In this document: positions 37,601-46,698 of the stretch, one piece after another
Numbering within the stretch: position 1 is the first letter of the stretch
Layout of the letters: every line of letters begins with the position of its first letter
NCBI RefSeq assembly: GCF_002078875.1
Contig: NC_034409.1
Location: forward strand, 61,777,874 to 61,841,873
Direction: 5' to 3'
From: Numida meleagris
Lineage: Eukaryota; Chordata; Aves; Galliformes; Numididae
DNA: 64,000 nucleotides
Position numbers and translations under genes: made by a program
The notes under the pieces: generated by a model
The model's input: the letters and a program-made list of their open reading frames with translations, nothing else
Told to the model about the DNA's origin: nothing
The model's database searches: none

Positions 37601-40600
37601 CATTATACAAATGGGTATGTAGCATCATCTACCCTTTGAACACTTGGATTTCAGTCGTCCCAGATGTAGCTGAAGGTGTCTGAGCAAGAAATAGCTTTTC
37701 TCACTCCTTGCTGTGACAAAGGTAGAGGGCCACTGCAGGACCACAGATGGGCTTCTCCCAAGAGTCCCTCTGCCATGTTTGTCCTTATTCCCAGCTCTGG
37801 GCAGTTTTCCACATGTCCCGGTGATTTCAGAGGTTCACAGCACAAAGTGTCACCTCTGATCCCTTTCTTCTGTGGTCTGGCTGTTGATAAGCTTCAGGCA
37901 GAGGTTACAGGAGCCCACCCCAAAGGATCTCCCAAAGGACAGAATGTGGGGTGGGGCAGGGAGGGCTGCAGAGCACCAAGTGAGCATCATTCAGCTAGCA
38001 AGGCTGTGAAGCACAGGCTACTGATTTAATGCTGCTGCTGTCTTGAATTCTCTACGGGGTTTAAGAGTGTGGACACTCATGGTGCTGCTGAGAAACAAAC
38101 ACAGTAACTGGAACAAGATAAAAAAGTCATCTGGGAGGAAATGTAGCAGTGAACTCTTGAGGTCAGAGGAGAAGATGACAGCTCTGGTGCTTGCCCAAAT
38201 GCCTCTCAGAGGCACGTGGATGATGTTTATCATTTAGCCACATTCACTGTACTGCTATGTTTCTGCTAGTCAGATCTTTCAGAGACAAGCTTTTTGAAAA
38301 ACCCATTTTTCATAAGATGCAGGAAAAATACAAAGACAGAACCCAGGTGGGTGATGCTGAAGATGAAGAGTAGACATGGTACCTGTAAGGTGTAAATGTC
38401 TTTATCTACAGACAAGATAGGACTCAGTAAAGCACCACTGATGGTGTCAGTGGACAAAAGTGACTTCAAACCCATAGTGAACGGACAGCAGGACCCGGCT
38501 TCTCAGAGTAGGGAGCCAAATACATCTTTGCAGTATTTTCCTCTTTAATTTTTCAAGTTTTCTTTGTTTTATTTTTGGCAAAATAAGTTGTTGAACAGGG
38601 ACCTTTACTGAAATATTCACTGTGCCAGGTAGGTCACCCTCCTGACAGAAAAGAGGTTGGTTTTTCCTTGCCGTGTGCTCTCTTTGTATCTTTATATCTG
38701 TCTATATCATGTCCTGGTGCTACCATGATGCAGATTTTGTGAGTCCCAGCAGTCCTCATTTCGGTCTCTTTGAAATTATTGTGTATTGTCTGTTGGATTC
38801 ACAATCTCACTTTTTTCTTTCGCCAGCCTATTACGAGCATGGTAACCAAGATGAATCCAGATGGAAAATTATGGGACACACAAATTTTCATTATAAAAAT
38901 CCTGTTTTATTCCTCTTTTTTTCTTTTCTGTCCCATCCGCTTTGAGATGAATGACACTACCTCGTGCTCCACTTTTAAACTACAACTTCTTGAACAGCCT
39001 TTTATGATATACTCTTCTACAGGCTTTTTGAAAAACTGAAATACAGTTTGCCATTCATTCTCCCCTATCTACTGTTTTGCCAACACTTTCAAAGAACTAT
39101 AGCTGCTAAGACAGATTTTCTTCCATTATAGACGTGCTTCTTGTCCCAGTCACATCCACAGGAGAAAAGGAAGACATTTCTGTTGCTCATATATTTATTA
39201 ATATTCTGAGTCTTTTTCTGGGGCTCAGAAGTGCTGTTTCACCCTCTGCCCCTTTCTGGGCTGCCTCAGATCACCTGCAGTAGGGATTCTGATTTCCTCC
39301 CTTCTGATAAAAGGATGATATGACCAGTTCCTTCCTTATCACCACAAACTCCTGCCTTATCTAGGATGTGTTGTCCCCTCACCACACAGCTGAGTGTCAT
39401 CGCAACCTGGCCACCCTTGTAACACAGTTGGCTTCACTGGTGTTCAGTGAACACACCAAGCACCCTCCCCTCCTTCTCTCATGTACTCTTACCTCTGGAG
39501 GTCTTTTGGAAACGAGGATAAAGCCATTATTATCAATGAGGAAGCAATTCAGAACCTGCAGAGATGAAAGAGAAGTGACATCAGAGACAGTGCTGTGCTG
39601 TCCTCTGCAGAGTGAAGTGTGTGGGCTCAGCCCCAACACTGCCATGCTTTTCCCCATCACACAGCTAACACAGGCTTCGGAGTACTGACTTCCCTCTACT
39701 CCTCCTTTTTGAGGTATTTAGCTTGTGACAGAGATGCTCTCTTGCTATGGCTGTATGTAGGGCTAGCACGGTTTAAACCACATTTAAAGAGATGATACAT
39801 CCTGTAGGGAATGACTGGATCTTTGAGGGTATCCCTCTTCTACTGTTTTCCATCTCCATAATTCAGAGTTTTATAACCACTCATGAAATAACCCTCTCCT
39901 CACTACTCAGTACCTGTGATGCTTTTATCATTTTTTTATTTTGCAGAGCAGGAAACAGAGGCACAGATCTCAGATGAAAATCTGTGGGTCTCACGGAAAA
40001 ATCATGGTCCTAGATGAACACAGGAGGATAGCTGTGGTGATTCCACTCTCCAGGGCACCATATCTTGACCTCAATGTGCCTGAGACATGCAGAGCAGTGG
40101 CGTAAATGCAAAGAGGACTGTCCAGCACACGTCATGCTGCTAGCCACTCTCTCTGGCAGGCTGGTGATGCTGGTGGGACTGCCTCAGAAGAGATGGACTG
40201 GCTGGAGACCACATGTCCCTGGTGGGCTCAGCTGATGTAGAATCATAGCATGGCTTAGCTTGGAATGGACCTTAAAGATCATCTAGTTCCAATCCCTTGC
40301 CATGGGCAGGGCTGACATCGCACAGTTGATGTCACTACTAGGGGAATACCTAAGCTAAGCTGTCCTATCCTAGCTGTGCAACCTCTTGTGAGATGGCGAG
40401 CAGCACCTGATGTTCAGAGAGACAGAGACCTCCATGGTCATCAGTAGCTCCCATTACAGATACATAGAGGAAATCTGGGCAACTTACGTCGTCCTGACAG
40501 CTGAGTGGACAGGCACCATCGAAGGCACTGCACTGGAAAGGAAAAGCAGGAATTACATCATGGCACGATCTCATCTTCCAGCCTCCCCCGTGGGACTGCT

Positions 40601-42825
40601 AGGCACAAGGTCTCCACACCAGCATCCCATGAAACTCTGCAGGTCAGGTGGCATTTGGAACAAGACAAGAAGCACCCCCAGGCCCACGGCCGTGTGCAAT
40701 CCCTGGCACGCTCCCAGCAGAACCCTCCAGCCAGAGCAGAGCCAGGGCTGGTAAGGGAAGGGGCAGCAGCCGGCTCTGCTGTGCTCACAGAGGCTGTTGT
40801 GCACTGGCAAGGAAACATCATGCATTTCAGCATCTGCTGGGAAATACATGGCATGGTATTTTAAATCAGGATTATTCTCAGGCGGGGATTTTTTATTGTT
40901 GTTGCTGTTGGTTTCTCTACTCTCAGGACAGCTAATGATAAAATAGGAAGTGAATGGTGGTTGTGCAGCCCCGGGCACCATCCATTTGTTTCATTTAGGA
41001 TTTCTGTGTACCGGATTTGACATGTGTTTCACAACACCGAACCGGGTGGGGACACGAGGGGTTAAGTGGTGAGTAACAAAGCCCTTCAGGTGCTTATTGA
41101 TTTTGTAATTGTTGGGAGTTGGTGGTGGCTGCCTGTGTCTGTCTCTTTGTGTTATTTTTCAGGGCCATTCACACTAGCAGCTGAGAAAGGGAAGCTGACA
41201 CGGCACTGCCGTTTCTGTACATGGGGTCCCCTTCCTGCCAGAGGTTTTCCAGGGCCAGGGGAGGATGCTGACGTGTGGCAGCCTGCCTGCACCCCCCCCC
41301 CCCGCCCTTTCTCTCTGCAAAGCCATTCTGCAGAAGCTCCAGCCTTTTTCTGGATGATTCTCAATACCAAGAAGTGAATTTGCCATTTCAAAACACAACA
41401 AGGCCATTACTCTAAGGTAGGATTTGTTTCTCATCCCGAGTTTAGCAGAACAGACTCGGTATTTCCAGGTTTCCATCCCTCTGCTCAGTTTCAAGAGGGG
41501 GTCAGTGATGCTCAGTACAGCTCCAAGTAGCTCTCCAAGGCTGTGGGGAAGATGGCTTCACCCACAGATTCAAGCACAGCCTCACCGCTGCCTCTACACA
41601 GCACAGCAGAGAAATACGGCCATAAGGAGCCAGCATGACCACCTAGGGGTCACACATGTGGGGCACACAGGCTGGGGCCGTCTCCCCTGACTGCAGGCCC
41701 TAGAAAGTCATGACCCTCAGACCCCCCACAGACCAGGACCTCCATGCACTGGCACCCAAGGCACTCAGCAGTGCCAGCCGGGGCCTACTTACATCGCTGT
41801 CGTTGGGCTGGGTGCAGCACATCGAGGGCAGCAAGAGAGAGGAAACAGAGCTGTTAGTGCAGGCCCTGCCAGGCTGCGGCCAGAGGAAGCCAGGCAGGGT
41901 TTTTCCTACAGCCGTGGTGTACAGGTGCTTGGCACACAAGCCTCCTTTCAGCTTCTGTAATAAGCGCCCCTAGTTTCAATTAACAACTGAAATGGGCTTG
42001 TGCCAGTGTTTGTATGAGAGCCACCTGGGTATGGCCCTCAGGAGCTGGGATGCCTCTGCCCCCTGCTGCCCGGCCCGGTGAGTACCCTCCCGGCCCCCTG
42101 TCTCCACAGCCCTCACCTTCTGGCTCTTTCCTGCTGACCAAGATCCATGTCTGCTGCACGCTGCTCCAGCCCCAGGTCTGTCCCCCCACCCAAAGGCAAA
42201 ACCCACAGGGAAAGCCCCCGGTTCTAGTAGGATGGTGTTTCCCCTCCTGCCCCTCAGAGCAGGAGAGCTTCAGTAATTCCTCATCGTGCAGCAAGGGTTC
42301 AGAATTAGCACGACACTGAAAGTTTATCCCTGCAGCGAATCACTTGTATTTTGGCAAGCTCGTAGCATTTTGTTACCATCATCGAGATGATAAAAGAGGG
42401 CAATTGATTTTTTTTCCCCTGTGTTCCTGAAATTTCAGATTTCCACGAGGTTTCTGAAAGGCAGGATGAGCAAAGACATATTTCCACAATTAAATGTCAT
42501 ATGCAGCGGAGCTAACGCCGGGCTGGGATGCTGACACCGTCACCATGGTGTTTGCGGAGCAGACCCGGGGCTCAAGCGGCATTAGTGCTGTCACAGGATT
42601 AGGGAAACTTGTGACTTCCAACTAATCTACTTCCAAAATCTTTTAATATGAATTTCACTGCAGCAGCCCTTATGAAAATGCCACCGCTGTGCATGATGCA
42701 CTGCAGCCCTGGCCCAGCTGACCAAGAGCATCGCGTTGCCTGCACGCTCAGTGGTGCTCCTACCTGCTGCATGGCCATCCAGAACTTGCGTTGGAGTAGC
42801 TCCAGCTTGATTTGCACGCCCACCG
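22544..42825 (-). CDS. CACNA2D4: CACNA2D4, voltage-gated calcium channel subunit alpha2delta-4 (C-terminal 281 residues; 5' partial)
   Basis: Twelve minus-strand exons join without a frame break into 281 residues and a stop: 42764-42825, 40488-40532, 39493-39555, 36783-36853, 35857-35932, 34027-34079, 33065-33120, 31713-31733, 26605-26722, 24151-24263, 23664-23746, 22544-22630. Alpha2delta subunits are extracellular, GPI-anchored partners that bring CaV1/CaV2 channels to the surface. Alpha2delta-4 works with CaV1.4 at photoreceptor synapses, and human mutations cause cone-rod dystrophy. Family motifs are [73 protein letters not shown] and [20 protein letters not shown]. Many cysteines match the disulfide-rich C-terminal part. 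The end [13 protein letters not shown] fits a GPI-attachment signal. The human protein has about 1137 residues, so three quarters lies beyond 42.8 kb or outside the window. LRTM2 sits on the other strand upstream. The match to alpha2delta-4, over the -1, -2 and -3 paralogues, rests on the [22 protein letters not shown] segment (two overlapping motifs). Confidence 0.95.
22631..23663 (-). other. CACNA2D4 last intron, largely filled by a CR1 element
   Basis: The ends are GTATGA and CCTCCAG. About 0.83 kb of this 1.03-kb intron is a CR1 copy in the orientation opposite to the gene, which ends only 86 nt from the upstream exon. Confidence 0.9.
22750..23577 (+). mobile_element. CR1 LINE, 5'-truncated copy
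   Basis: The sequence has the standard avian CR1 3' part: ACAACCCCATGCAACGCCAC, GGTGGCCAAGAAGGCCAATG, GAGTGGCTGAGGGAACTGGG, and an end in GATTCTATAATTCTATA. The open frames inside are reverse-transcriptase-region remnants with stops, not a host gene. The left edge is approximate. Confidence 0.93.
23664..23746 (-). CDS. CACNA2D4: CACNA2D4 penultimate exon (after the U12 intron)
   Basis: This exon is 83 nt. It completes the Tyr codon split by the upstream AT-AC intron and encodes [19 protein letters not shown] and TCHAFHPE, then the donor GAG|GTATGA. NAS is an N-glycosylation sequon. The segment is nearly identical to human alpha2delta-4 and decides the paralogue. Confidence 0.95.
23747..24150 (-). 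other. CACNA2D4: U12-type AT-AC intron of CACNA2D4
   Basis: Read on the minus strand, the 404-nt intron begins ATATCCTT (24143-24150), the exact U12 5' splice-site consensus. It ends GCAC. The branch-site motif TCCTTAAC (23757-23764) puts its branch A 11 nt before the intron end, the spacing required by the minor spliceosome. No GT-AG alternative keeps the frame. The AT-AC join gives AAA T|AC AAC GCA (K-Y-N-A), which matches the alpha2delta-4 protein exactly. What is seen is the motif set; that U11/U12 removes it is inferred. Confidence 0.93.
24151..24263 (-). CDS. CACNA2D4: CACNA2D4 exon with the MFVAQQ / [10 protein letters not shown] segment
   Basis: This exon is 113 nt. The acceptor is TTTCTTTGCAG and the 5' splice site after it is U12-type. 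It encodes [37 protein letters not shown] and the first base of the next Tyr codon. It is strongly conserved with human alpha2delta-4. Confidence 0.95.
24264..26604 (-). other. CACNA2D4 intron
   Basis: This GT-AG intron of 2.3 kb has an imperfect TG/CA-rich tract at about 24945-25010 and a 21-nt poly-T run at 26143-26163 followed by a purine-rich stretch to about 26260. I see no exon in it. Confidence 0.8.
26143..26163 (+). repeat. Poly-T tract
   Basis: There are 21 consecutive T, followed by an A/G-rich stretch. It could be the poly-A end of an old minus-strand insertion, but no body of such an element is recognised. Confidence 0.9.
26605..26722 (-). CDS. CACNA2D4: CACNA2D4 exon with [15 protein letters not shown]
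   Basis: This exon is 118 nt, running from phase 1 to phase 2. The acceptor is CTTCCCACACAG and the donor is CAAAA|GTAAGA. It encodes [35 protein letters not shown] and DCQ. The Cys residues and the IECG.CQ motif are typical of the alpha2delta C-terminal region. Confidence 0.96.
26808..27330 (+). mobile_element. CR1 LINE, 5'-truncated copy
   Basis: The sequence has the CR1 3' motifs GGCTCAGGGGAGACCTTATC, CTGGAGGTGTTCAAGAACCG and GATGACCTTAGTGGTCTTTT, and ends GATTCTATGACCCTATGAT. Near 26880-26940 it has a partial duplication of the AGTCTTATG segment. Confidence 0.93.
28440..29200 (-). mobile_element. CR1 LINE, older minus-strand copy
   Basis: Read in reverse this matches the internal CR1 region. 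Marks on the plus strand are GGGCAGCCTGTTCCATGCCC, TTGGCCCTTTGGACTGCC, GAACTCCCAGATCCCTTTCC and GTCATCTATGGAAATATTAAAGAG (in two parts). It lacks the ATTCTATG tail. The edges are approximate. Confidence 0.8.
31713..31733 (-). CDS. CACNA2D4: CACNA2D4 21-nt microexon
   Basis: The acceptor CACTCATCCAG and the perfect donor GTAAGT leave 21 nt. Joined to its neighbours it gives G|CC AAG GCT ... CAC T|CC, that is A-K-A-V-F-H-H-S. This matches the AKSVFHHS segment of human alpha2delta-4. The polypyrimidine tract is interrupted, so an exonic or intronic enhancer may help. Confidence 0.9.
31734..33064 (-). other. CACNA2D4 intron
   Basis: This GT-AG intron of 1.3 kb lies between the microexon and the next exon upstream. 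No repeat or other exon is recognised. Confidence 0.85.
33065..33120 (-). CDS. CACNA2D4: CACNA2D4 56-nt exon ([14 protein letters not shown])
   Basis: The acceptor is CTCTTTCGACAG and the donor is GACG|GTGAGT. It encodes [18 protein letters not shown] between split Ile and Ala codons. Human alpha2delta-4 has LFLLEWSVWGSWYDRGAE here, so only the frame, the phase, the length and the FLLE...W pattern are conserved. NMS is a sequon. Confidence 0.88.
33121..34026 (-). other. CACNA2D4 intron with a MIR-like remnant
   Basis: This is a GT-AG intron of 0.9 kb. The stretch at 33715-33885 resembles an old CORE-SINE. Confidence 0.8.
33715..33885 (+). mobile_element. MIR-like CORE-SINE remnant
   Basis: The order GAGTCCTATTTCTGACTCTG, GTGACTTCAGGTAAATCC and GTGAAATGGGAATAGTAATAG follows the MIR pattern of ...TCTGACTCTGCCACT..., TGACTTTGGGCAAGTC and GTAAAATGGGAATAATAATA. 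Such amniote-wide copies are rare and diverged in birds. I could not score it. Confidence 0.65.
34027..34079 (-). CDS. CACNA2D4: CACNA2D4 53-nt exon ([17 protein letters not shown])
   Basis: The acceptor is TTGTTCTCTAG and the donor is CTCAT|GTGAGT. It starts in phase 0 and encodes [17 protein letters not shown] and two bases of Ile. It matches PISAFLTATRWLLQELV of the human protein in place and phase. Confidence 0.93.
34080..35856 (-). other. CACNA2D4 intron
   Basis: This GT-AG intron of 1.8 kb is AT-rich between 34.7 and 35.2 kb. No repeat or exon is recognised. Confidence 0.85.
35857..35932 (-). CDS. CACNA2D4: CACNA2D4 exon with [11 protein letters not shown]
   Basis: This exon is 76 nt. 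The acceptor is TTTTAATTGCAG and the donor is CAGT|GTACGT. It encodes [19 protein letters not shown] and ARPLLS. YDYQAMC is a family signature found in all alpha2delta proteins, with small changes. Confidence 0.96.
35933..36782 (-). other. CACNA2D4 intron
   Basis: This is a GT-AG intron of 0.85 kb. Nothing else is recognised in it. Confidence 0.85.
36783..36853 (-). CDS. CACNA2D4: CACNA2D4 exon with [15 protein letters not shown]
   Basis: This exon is 71 nt, running from phase 0 to phase 2. The acceptor is CTTGTGTTTGCAG and the donor is GGCG|GTAAGC. It encodes [19 protein letters not shown] and GMFR, like RFLGEVDGAVLTQLLSMGVF of human alpha2delta-4. Confidence 0.96.
36854..39492 (-). other. 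CACNA2D4 intron
   Basis: This is a GT-AG intron of 2.6 kb with a short AT-rich ATAATAATAATG tract near 37302-37316. No exon is recognised. Confidence 0.85.
39493..39555 (-). CDS. CACNA2D4: CACNA2D4 exon with [15 protein letters not shown]
   Basis: This exon is 63 nt (21 codons, phase 0 at both ends). The acceptor is TCATCTCTGCAG and the donor is AGAG|GTAAGA. It encodes [20 protein letters not shown] and E. IDNNGFIL is a hallmark of the alpha2delta family. Confidence 0.97.
39925..39985 (-). mobile_element. MIR/L2-like tail remnant
   Basis: TTATTTTGCAGAGCAGGAAA followed by CAGAGGCACAG is the reverse of the CTGTGCCTCAGTTTCC...CTGTAAAAT block of MIR/L2 tails. The piece is short and the call is tentative. 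Confidence 0.45.
40239..40385 (-). mobile_element. CR1 LINE 3' end fragment
   Basis: AGAATCATAGCATGGCTTAG, ATGGACCTTAAAGATCATCT and TGCCATGGGCAGGGCTG are the reverse complement of the CR1 3' terminus. Confidence 0.88.
40488..40532 (-). CDS. CACNA2D4: CACNA2D4 45-nt exon ([15 protein letters not shown])
   Basis: This exon is 45 nt, phase 0 at both ends. The acceptor is GCTTTTCCTTTCCAG and the donor is CGAC|GTAAGT. It encodes [15 protein letters not shown], which aligns with CSTVDGPCTQSCEDS in the human protein with all three Cys kept. Confidence 0.95.
40533..42763 (-). other. CACNA2D4 intron (or two introns around a 15-nt microexon)
   Basis: This 2.2-kb GT-AG interval has a 12-nt C-run at 41292-41303 and a candidate in-frame 15-nt exon at 41793-41807. 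Confidence 0.8.
41793..41807 (-). CDS. Candidate CACNA2D4 15-nt microexon (PNDSD)
   Basis: On the minus strand a pyrimidine-rich stretch (CTCTGTTTCCTCTCTCTTGC) leads to GCACCCAG|, then 15 nt, then a perfect GTAAGT donor. The 15 nt read PNDSD in the phase of the neighbouring exons (both phase 0) and would insert between FWMAMQQ and CSAFDG. The human protein as I recall it has no such insert, so this would be an optional or lineage-specific exon. Chance is the alternative. Confidence 0.4.
42764..42825 (-). CDS. CACNA2D4: CACNA2D4 exon with [13 protein letters not shown] (most 5' exon seen)
   Basis: This exon is 62 nt. The acceptor is CTATTCCCTAG and the donor is GCAG|GTAGGA. It encodes [20 protein letters not shown] after two bases of a split Ala codon, like GVQMKLEFLQRKFW in human alpha2delta-4. 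The exon before it must end in phase 1 with G; I could not find it in the window. Confidence 0.96.
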
Positions 42826-45330
42826 CTAGGGAATAGGGGAGGAGGAAAAGAGGAACACGCAAGAGAGAGAAAGACAAAGTTAGGAGAGGAGGGGTAAACA
42901 GACTGCAGTTGAGAGTCAGAGCTTTAGCAAGGTAGGGCCGAGGGGGATGCTGGCTGCTGCACTGAGGCACTGACACCTCCCTCCCACTGAACACTGCCGA
43001 CCTACAAACTGAGAGCACCACCACCAAAAAAACAGCCCCCCAAAAAAAACAACAGAGAGAGCCTGAGCGCTTTCATCTCTGCCCTTTGTGGGTTTGTCCA
43101 GCCGGAATGGACTGCTCTGATCCTCCCAGTCTCATCTCCTCACAACCCAGTATCAATCAGCAAAAAGTAGGGCAGCATGAGGAAGGGATGCGAACCTCCC
43201 CCTTCTCAAGGGGAAACAACAGTGATTGAAATTGCTTTTAAGCCACCTCAGAAGCACAAAACCACTAATGCCCCTTGATGAGAGCATGTGGGGTAGTATT
43301 GCATTGTTACCCAGCCCAGCCCAGGGCACACTCCAAGAAGTGTGTGTGTTTCTTAATGAAGTGCGCCCTAATTTCTCAGCTTAATAACTCTTCTATTCCC
43401 AGCTCCATGTTCCTGAAGCACAGCACAGCTCCACACTGGAAGAAGGCGGGCAGGGTCTCCCTGACAGAACAACACAGCTGTTCTGATGCTCTCAGAGATC
43501 TGATGCTCTCATTTGGATGGGTGTGAATTAAAACCAGGGTATTGCAATGGTGACTTCCATGCAGGACACGCAAAGCCTGGCACCAGCTGGGGCCACAGCC
43601 ATGTCACAGAAGCTCTGCCTACTGTGCCAGTGTCAGAGCCCTTCCTGTCACAGTCCCACTGCTTGCACAGCTTACGGAATCCCATTCACGGGCATGCCCC
43701 TTACCCAGCCCTGCCTGCTGCAGAGTGGCTCTGACTGCCGGTGACTGGGGGAAAGGAATCATTTTGTACAGCTGCCCTAAGCCCTAAGCCCCGCACAGCA
43801 CAAACTAGACAAGACACAGCGCTCACTTGAGATTCCTCGTTATCCTTTAAAGCATCTCAGGAAACAGCTATTCCCCTTATCACAGCAGATCACATCAGTG
43901 CCACTGAGCATTACCCAGGCCTTATAGCTTTTATGAGACTGAAAGAGGAGTTGACACCAACACAGCTAACCTTGCATGGCACAGACACACTGAGAGGCTC
44001 ATGTTTTTGCCGGTGGGAACATCTATCCCCAAACTGTTCTTCTGAGGGACCTCAGCCCCTGGTTGTCATCGCTGCCTCTGCCCATCAGGCAGGAGCAGCA
44101 CATCCTGAGCCTGGGCAGAGCTGTGGAGTCTGTCCCCTTCTATACTTGCAGTCAGGTTTGCCTGTCTGCACAGCACCCATCAGAGGAAGCCATGGTGGAG
44201 GGACTGCCCCATGCTCCTGCACGGCACCACCACTCCTCATCACCCTGGTGTGGATGGACAGCTCAGCTGAGGGGGAGAGAACTGGAACGAGACCCTCTTC
44301 TCACACCGAAGTGTAACTGATTGCTAATGGCCCTTTTTGCTCTGGTTGCAGAGAGTGTGCTGCGGGAGTGGAAGATCCAAGGCCATGAAATTTGCGAATG
44401 GCCCTGTGTGCTGCACAGCAACAGCCGTGAAGTCCTCGGAGAGACCGTGGCAAATTGTTTTGTTCCGACCAATGTGCAAATAACCGGGACGCCTCCAGTT
44501 TCCCAGCAATGAAACAAAACATGGGGACAAGCCATGCTGCACGCCTTGCATATCGAGCTGCTGCTACATCGTGCCGAGGAGCTACCTAGCAGCAGACAGC
44601 TTCCCACCTGCAGGTCCGGCCGGCACCCGCTGCTACCAGCTTCTTGGTTCAGCGCGGAGAGAAGAGCCTCCCCTCCACCTGCTCCTTCCTTTGCCGAGCA
44701 TGTCTGCCTCATTAGCTCATCCTCTGCCGTCTCTCGTTCTGTCTGCCTTCTCCAGCCTGTCTCTTTGATTATCCATATGCTGCTCTCATAAGGAGCTTTT
44801 CTCAAGGTTTAGTTCTCTGGCCTGCCACATCACAAAGAGGCGCCACAAAGAGTTGCGAGATTACATCCCGGGGACCGCTTATCAAGATGTACCTTGCCAT
44901 TCAGAACCTGTTTTCATGGTGGCCGCTCTGATGCTTAAATAAAAACTGTGCTTCCAATGAAAGAATGTGCCCGAGCAGCCTTTATTTCCCACTGTATTCC
45001 CCGTTCTCTATCTCTGAAATATTCCCATTCTCCAACCCCAAGCCAGCAGTGGAGCTGCCCCATTAGGTCTGAGAAAATCCGCTAAAAATTTTATTTAAAA
45101 AATAACTTCAAGACACATTGAAAATATCAAAAAGCCAAAATCACACGGAAGTGGATCAGCAAAGCCTGGCAAACATTAGCTGCTGGGGCTCCCAGCAAGC
45201 AGGGGTTGGCTTTGGCAGGATGGGTGCGAGAGCAAAGTGGGATGCCCGGGACAGGCAGGGCTTGGGTTTGGGTTGTCCCATGCCCCTTCACTAGCAGGCT
45301 GCAGCATGGTGGGCAGGGGAAAGTGCAATT

Positions 45331-45470
45331 CAGAATCATAGAATTAACCACAGAATGGCTTGGGTTGGATGGGACCTTGAACCCATCCAGTCCCAGCCTC
45401 CTGCCATGGGCAGGGCTGCCACCCACTAGAAATAGAGTGCCATCCTGGCTGACCTGTGCTCCCTACCACT
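45331..45470 (-). mobile_element. CR1 LINE 3' end fragment
   Basis: CAGAATCATAGAATTAACCA, GGCTTGGGTTGGATGGGACC and CTCCTGCCATGGGCAGGG form the reverse complement of a CR1 3' terminus. Confidence 0.88.
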
Positions 45471-46079
45471 CCCCCAAACCAAGAGAGCACACAGTGCGTG
45501 TCAGTGCTCCCCTCTCTCACCATTCCCCGCACTACAATCATTCCCCGTCCCCCTGTCAAATTTTCCCTTAATCCCCGCAAGGAAGCAGAGGCCGAGGCGT
45601 GCTCCATCCCAGCACAGAGGGGTGACAGCAGCTGGAGTGCGCCCAGCCATGCCTGGTGAAGTCCCTACACCACACACCCTGCCTTCCGCAGCACCGATGG
45701 AAGGGGGTCTCGCTCCAAGCCCCTTGGTGTCCCCCCCACTGGGTGTCTCATCCCCGTAGGATGCGCAGCCAACACAGCGGGTGTCCCTTTGCCTGCTTTT
45801 CTCCCTGGCTCATTGTGATCAGCCATCACATCGAGAGGAGGCGGGGAGGAGGCAGCCCGACTCAGAGCTCCTCTTGCAGCCTCTGGACTCGCATCAATCT
45901 GCCTCATCGCCAAGCCGGCACCTCCTTGCCCCCCTCGGCCCCTTGTACTGGGAGAGGGAAAGGAGCGAGGGGGCGGGAGGAAGACGGTGAGGCTGAAGGC
46001 GAGCGACGGCTCTTCCCCCAGGATGGGCTGAGAGAGATGGAAAGCCCCCGTGTCCCTTCCTCCAGCTGATCCAGATCGG

Positions 46080-46431
46080 ACCCTGCCCACCGGCTGGGTG
46101 ATGCCTCGGCACCACGGGTGCGCGTCCCCGTGCTGCCGCTGCCGATGTACCCCCAGCCCCGCGCTCAGCCGCTCTCGCCTCCCGCTCGCTCTCTCCTCCC
46201 CTATTTATTGCTCTCAGGGGATTACGGCTCCTTCCCCACGCTGCCCGCTGAGCGCGCGGCTCCTCAGCTCCACGTGTGGTGCGGCCAGCTGGCCTGCTGG
46301 CCACCGAGCCCGTGCCAACTAGAGCCATCTGAGCGATTGCTGGGCGACGAGGCACATTCTGCTGGATTTGCTTTGGGATTGCCCAGGGTGCGCTGGAAAA
46401 GCCCCGTGTCTCAGAGGAGCGTCCATCCCTG
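46080..46431 (+). promoter_or_regulatory. CpG-rich patch with TATA-like box and splice donor; candidate LRTM2 promoter and first exon
   Basis: CpG is dense here, unlike the surrounding sequence (for example CCCGCGCTCAGCCGCTCTCG and GAGCGCGCGGC). A TATTTATT box lies at about 46202-46209. A strong donor, CCCT|GTAAGT, follows at 46431/46432 on the plus strand. The next plus-strand gene is LRTM2, 16 kb to the right, comparable with the span of the human gene. No start codon in frame with LRTM2 is seen after the box, so the exon would be non-coding. Confidence 0.4.
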
Positions 46432-46670
46432 TAAGTAGAGCCGTCTCCCTGCCGCGCTTCCTCCCCAGCCTACGTGAGAGCAGTGGGGCTGCCCCTTGGA
46501 ATCAACCTCCCCGGGGAGGGCCACAGAGTCGTTAACGCGAGGCTGAAGGGCAGAGGTGCTAGATCCAGCCTGGTTCAGTGCGGGCAGCTGGATGCACCGT
46601 CTCCCAGACCAGCACCGGGGAGGCGACAGATCCAGCATTCAGCAAACATGCTTCAGGATGCTGTGCATAC

Positions 46671-46698
46671 GTGTGGGTGCGTGTGTGTGTGCATGTAC
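46671..46698 (+). repeat. TG-rich simple repeat
   Basis: The tract ACGTGTGGGTGCGTGTGTGT and the bases after it alternate purine and pyrimidine. A similar imperfect tract lies at about 46975-47043. Confidence 0.8.

Larger units (their letters stand above)
39556..40487 (-). other. CACNA2D4 intron with small repeat remnants
   Basis: This is a 0.93-kb GT-AG intron. It holds a MIR-like piece near 39925-39985 and a CR1 tail at 40239-40385. Confidence 0.8.
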
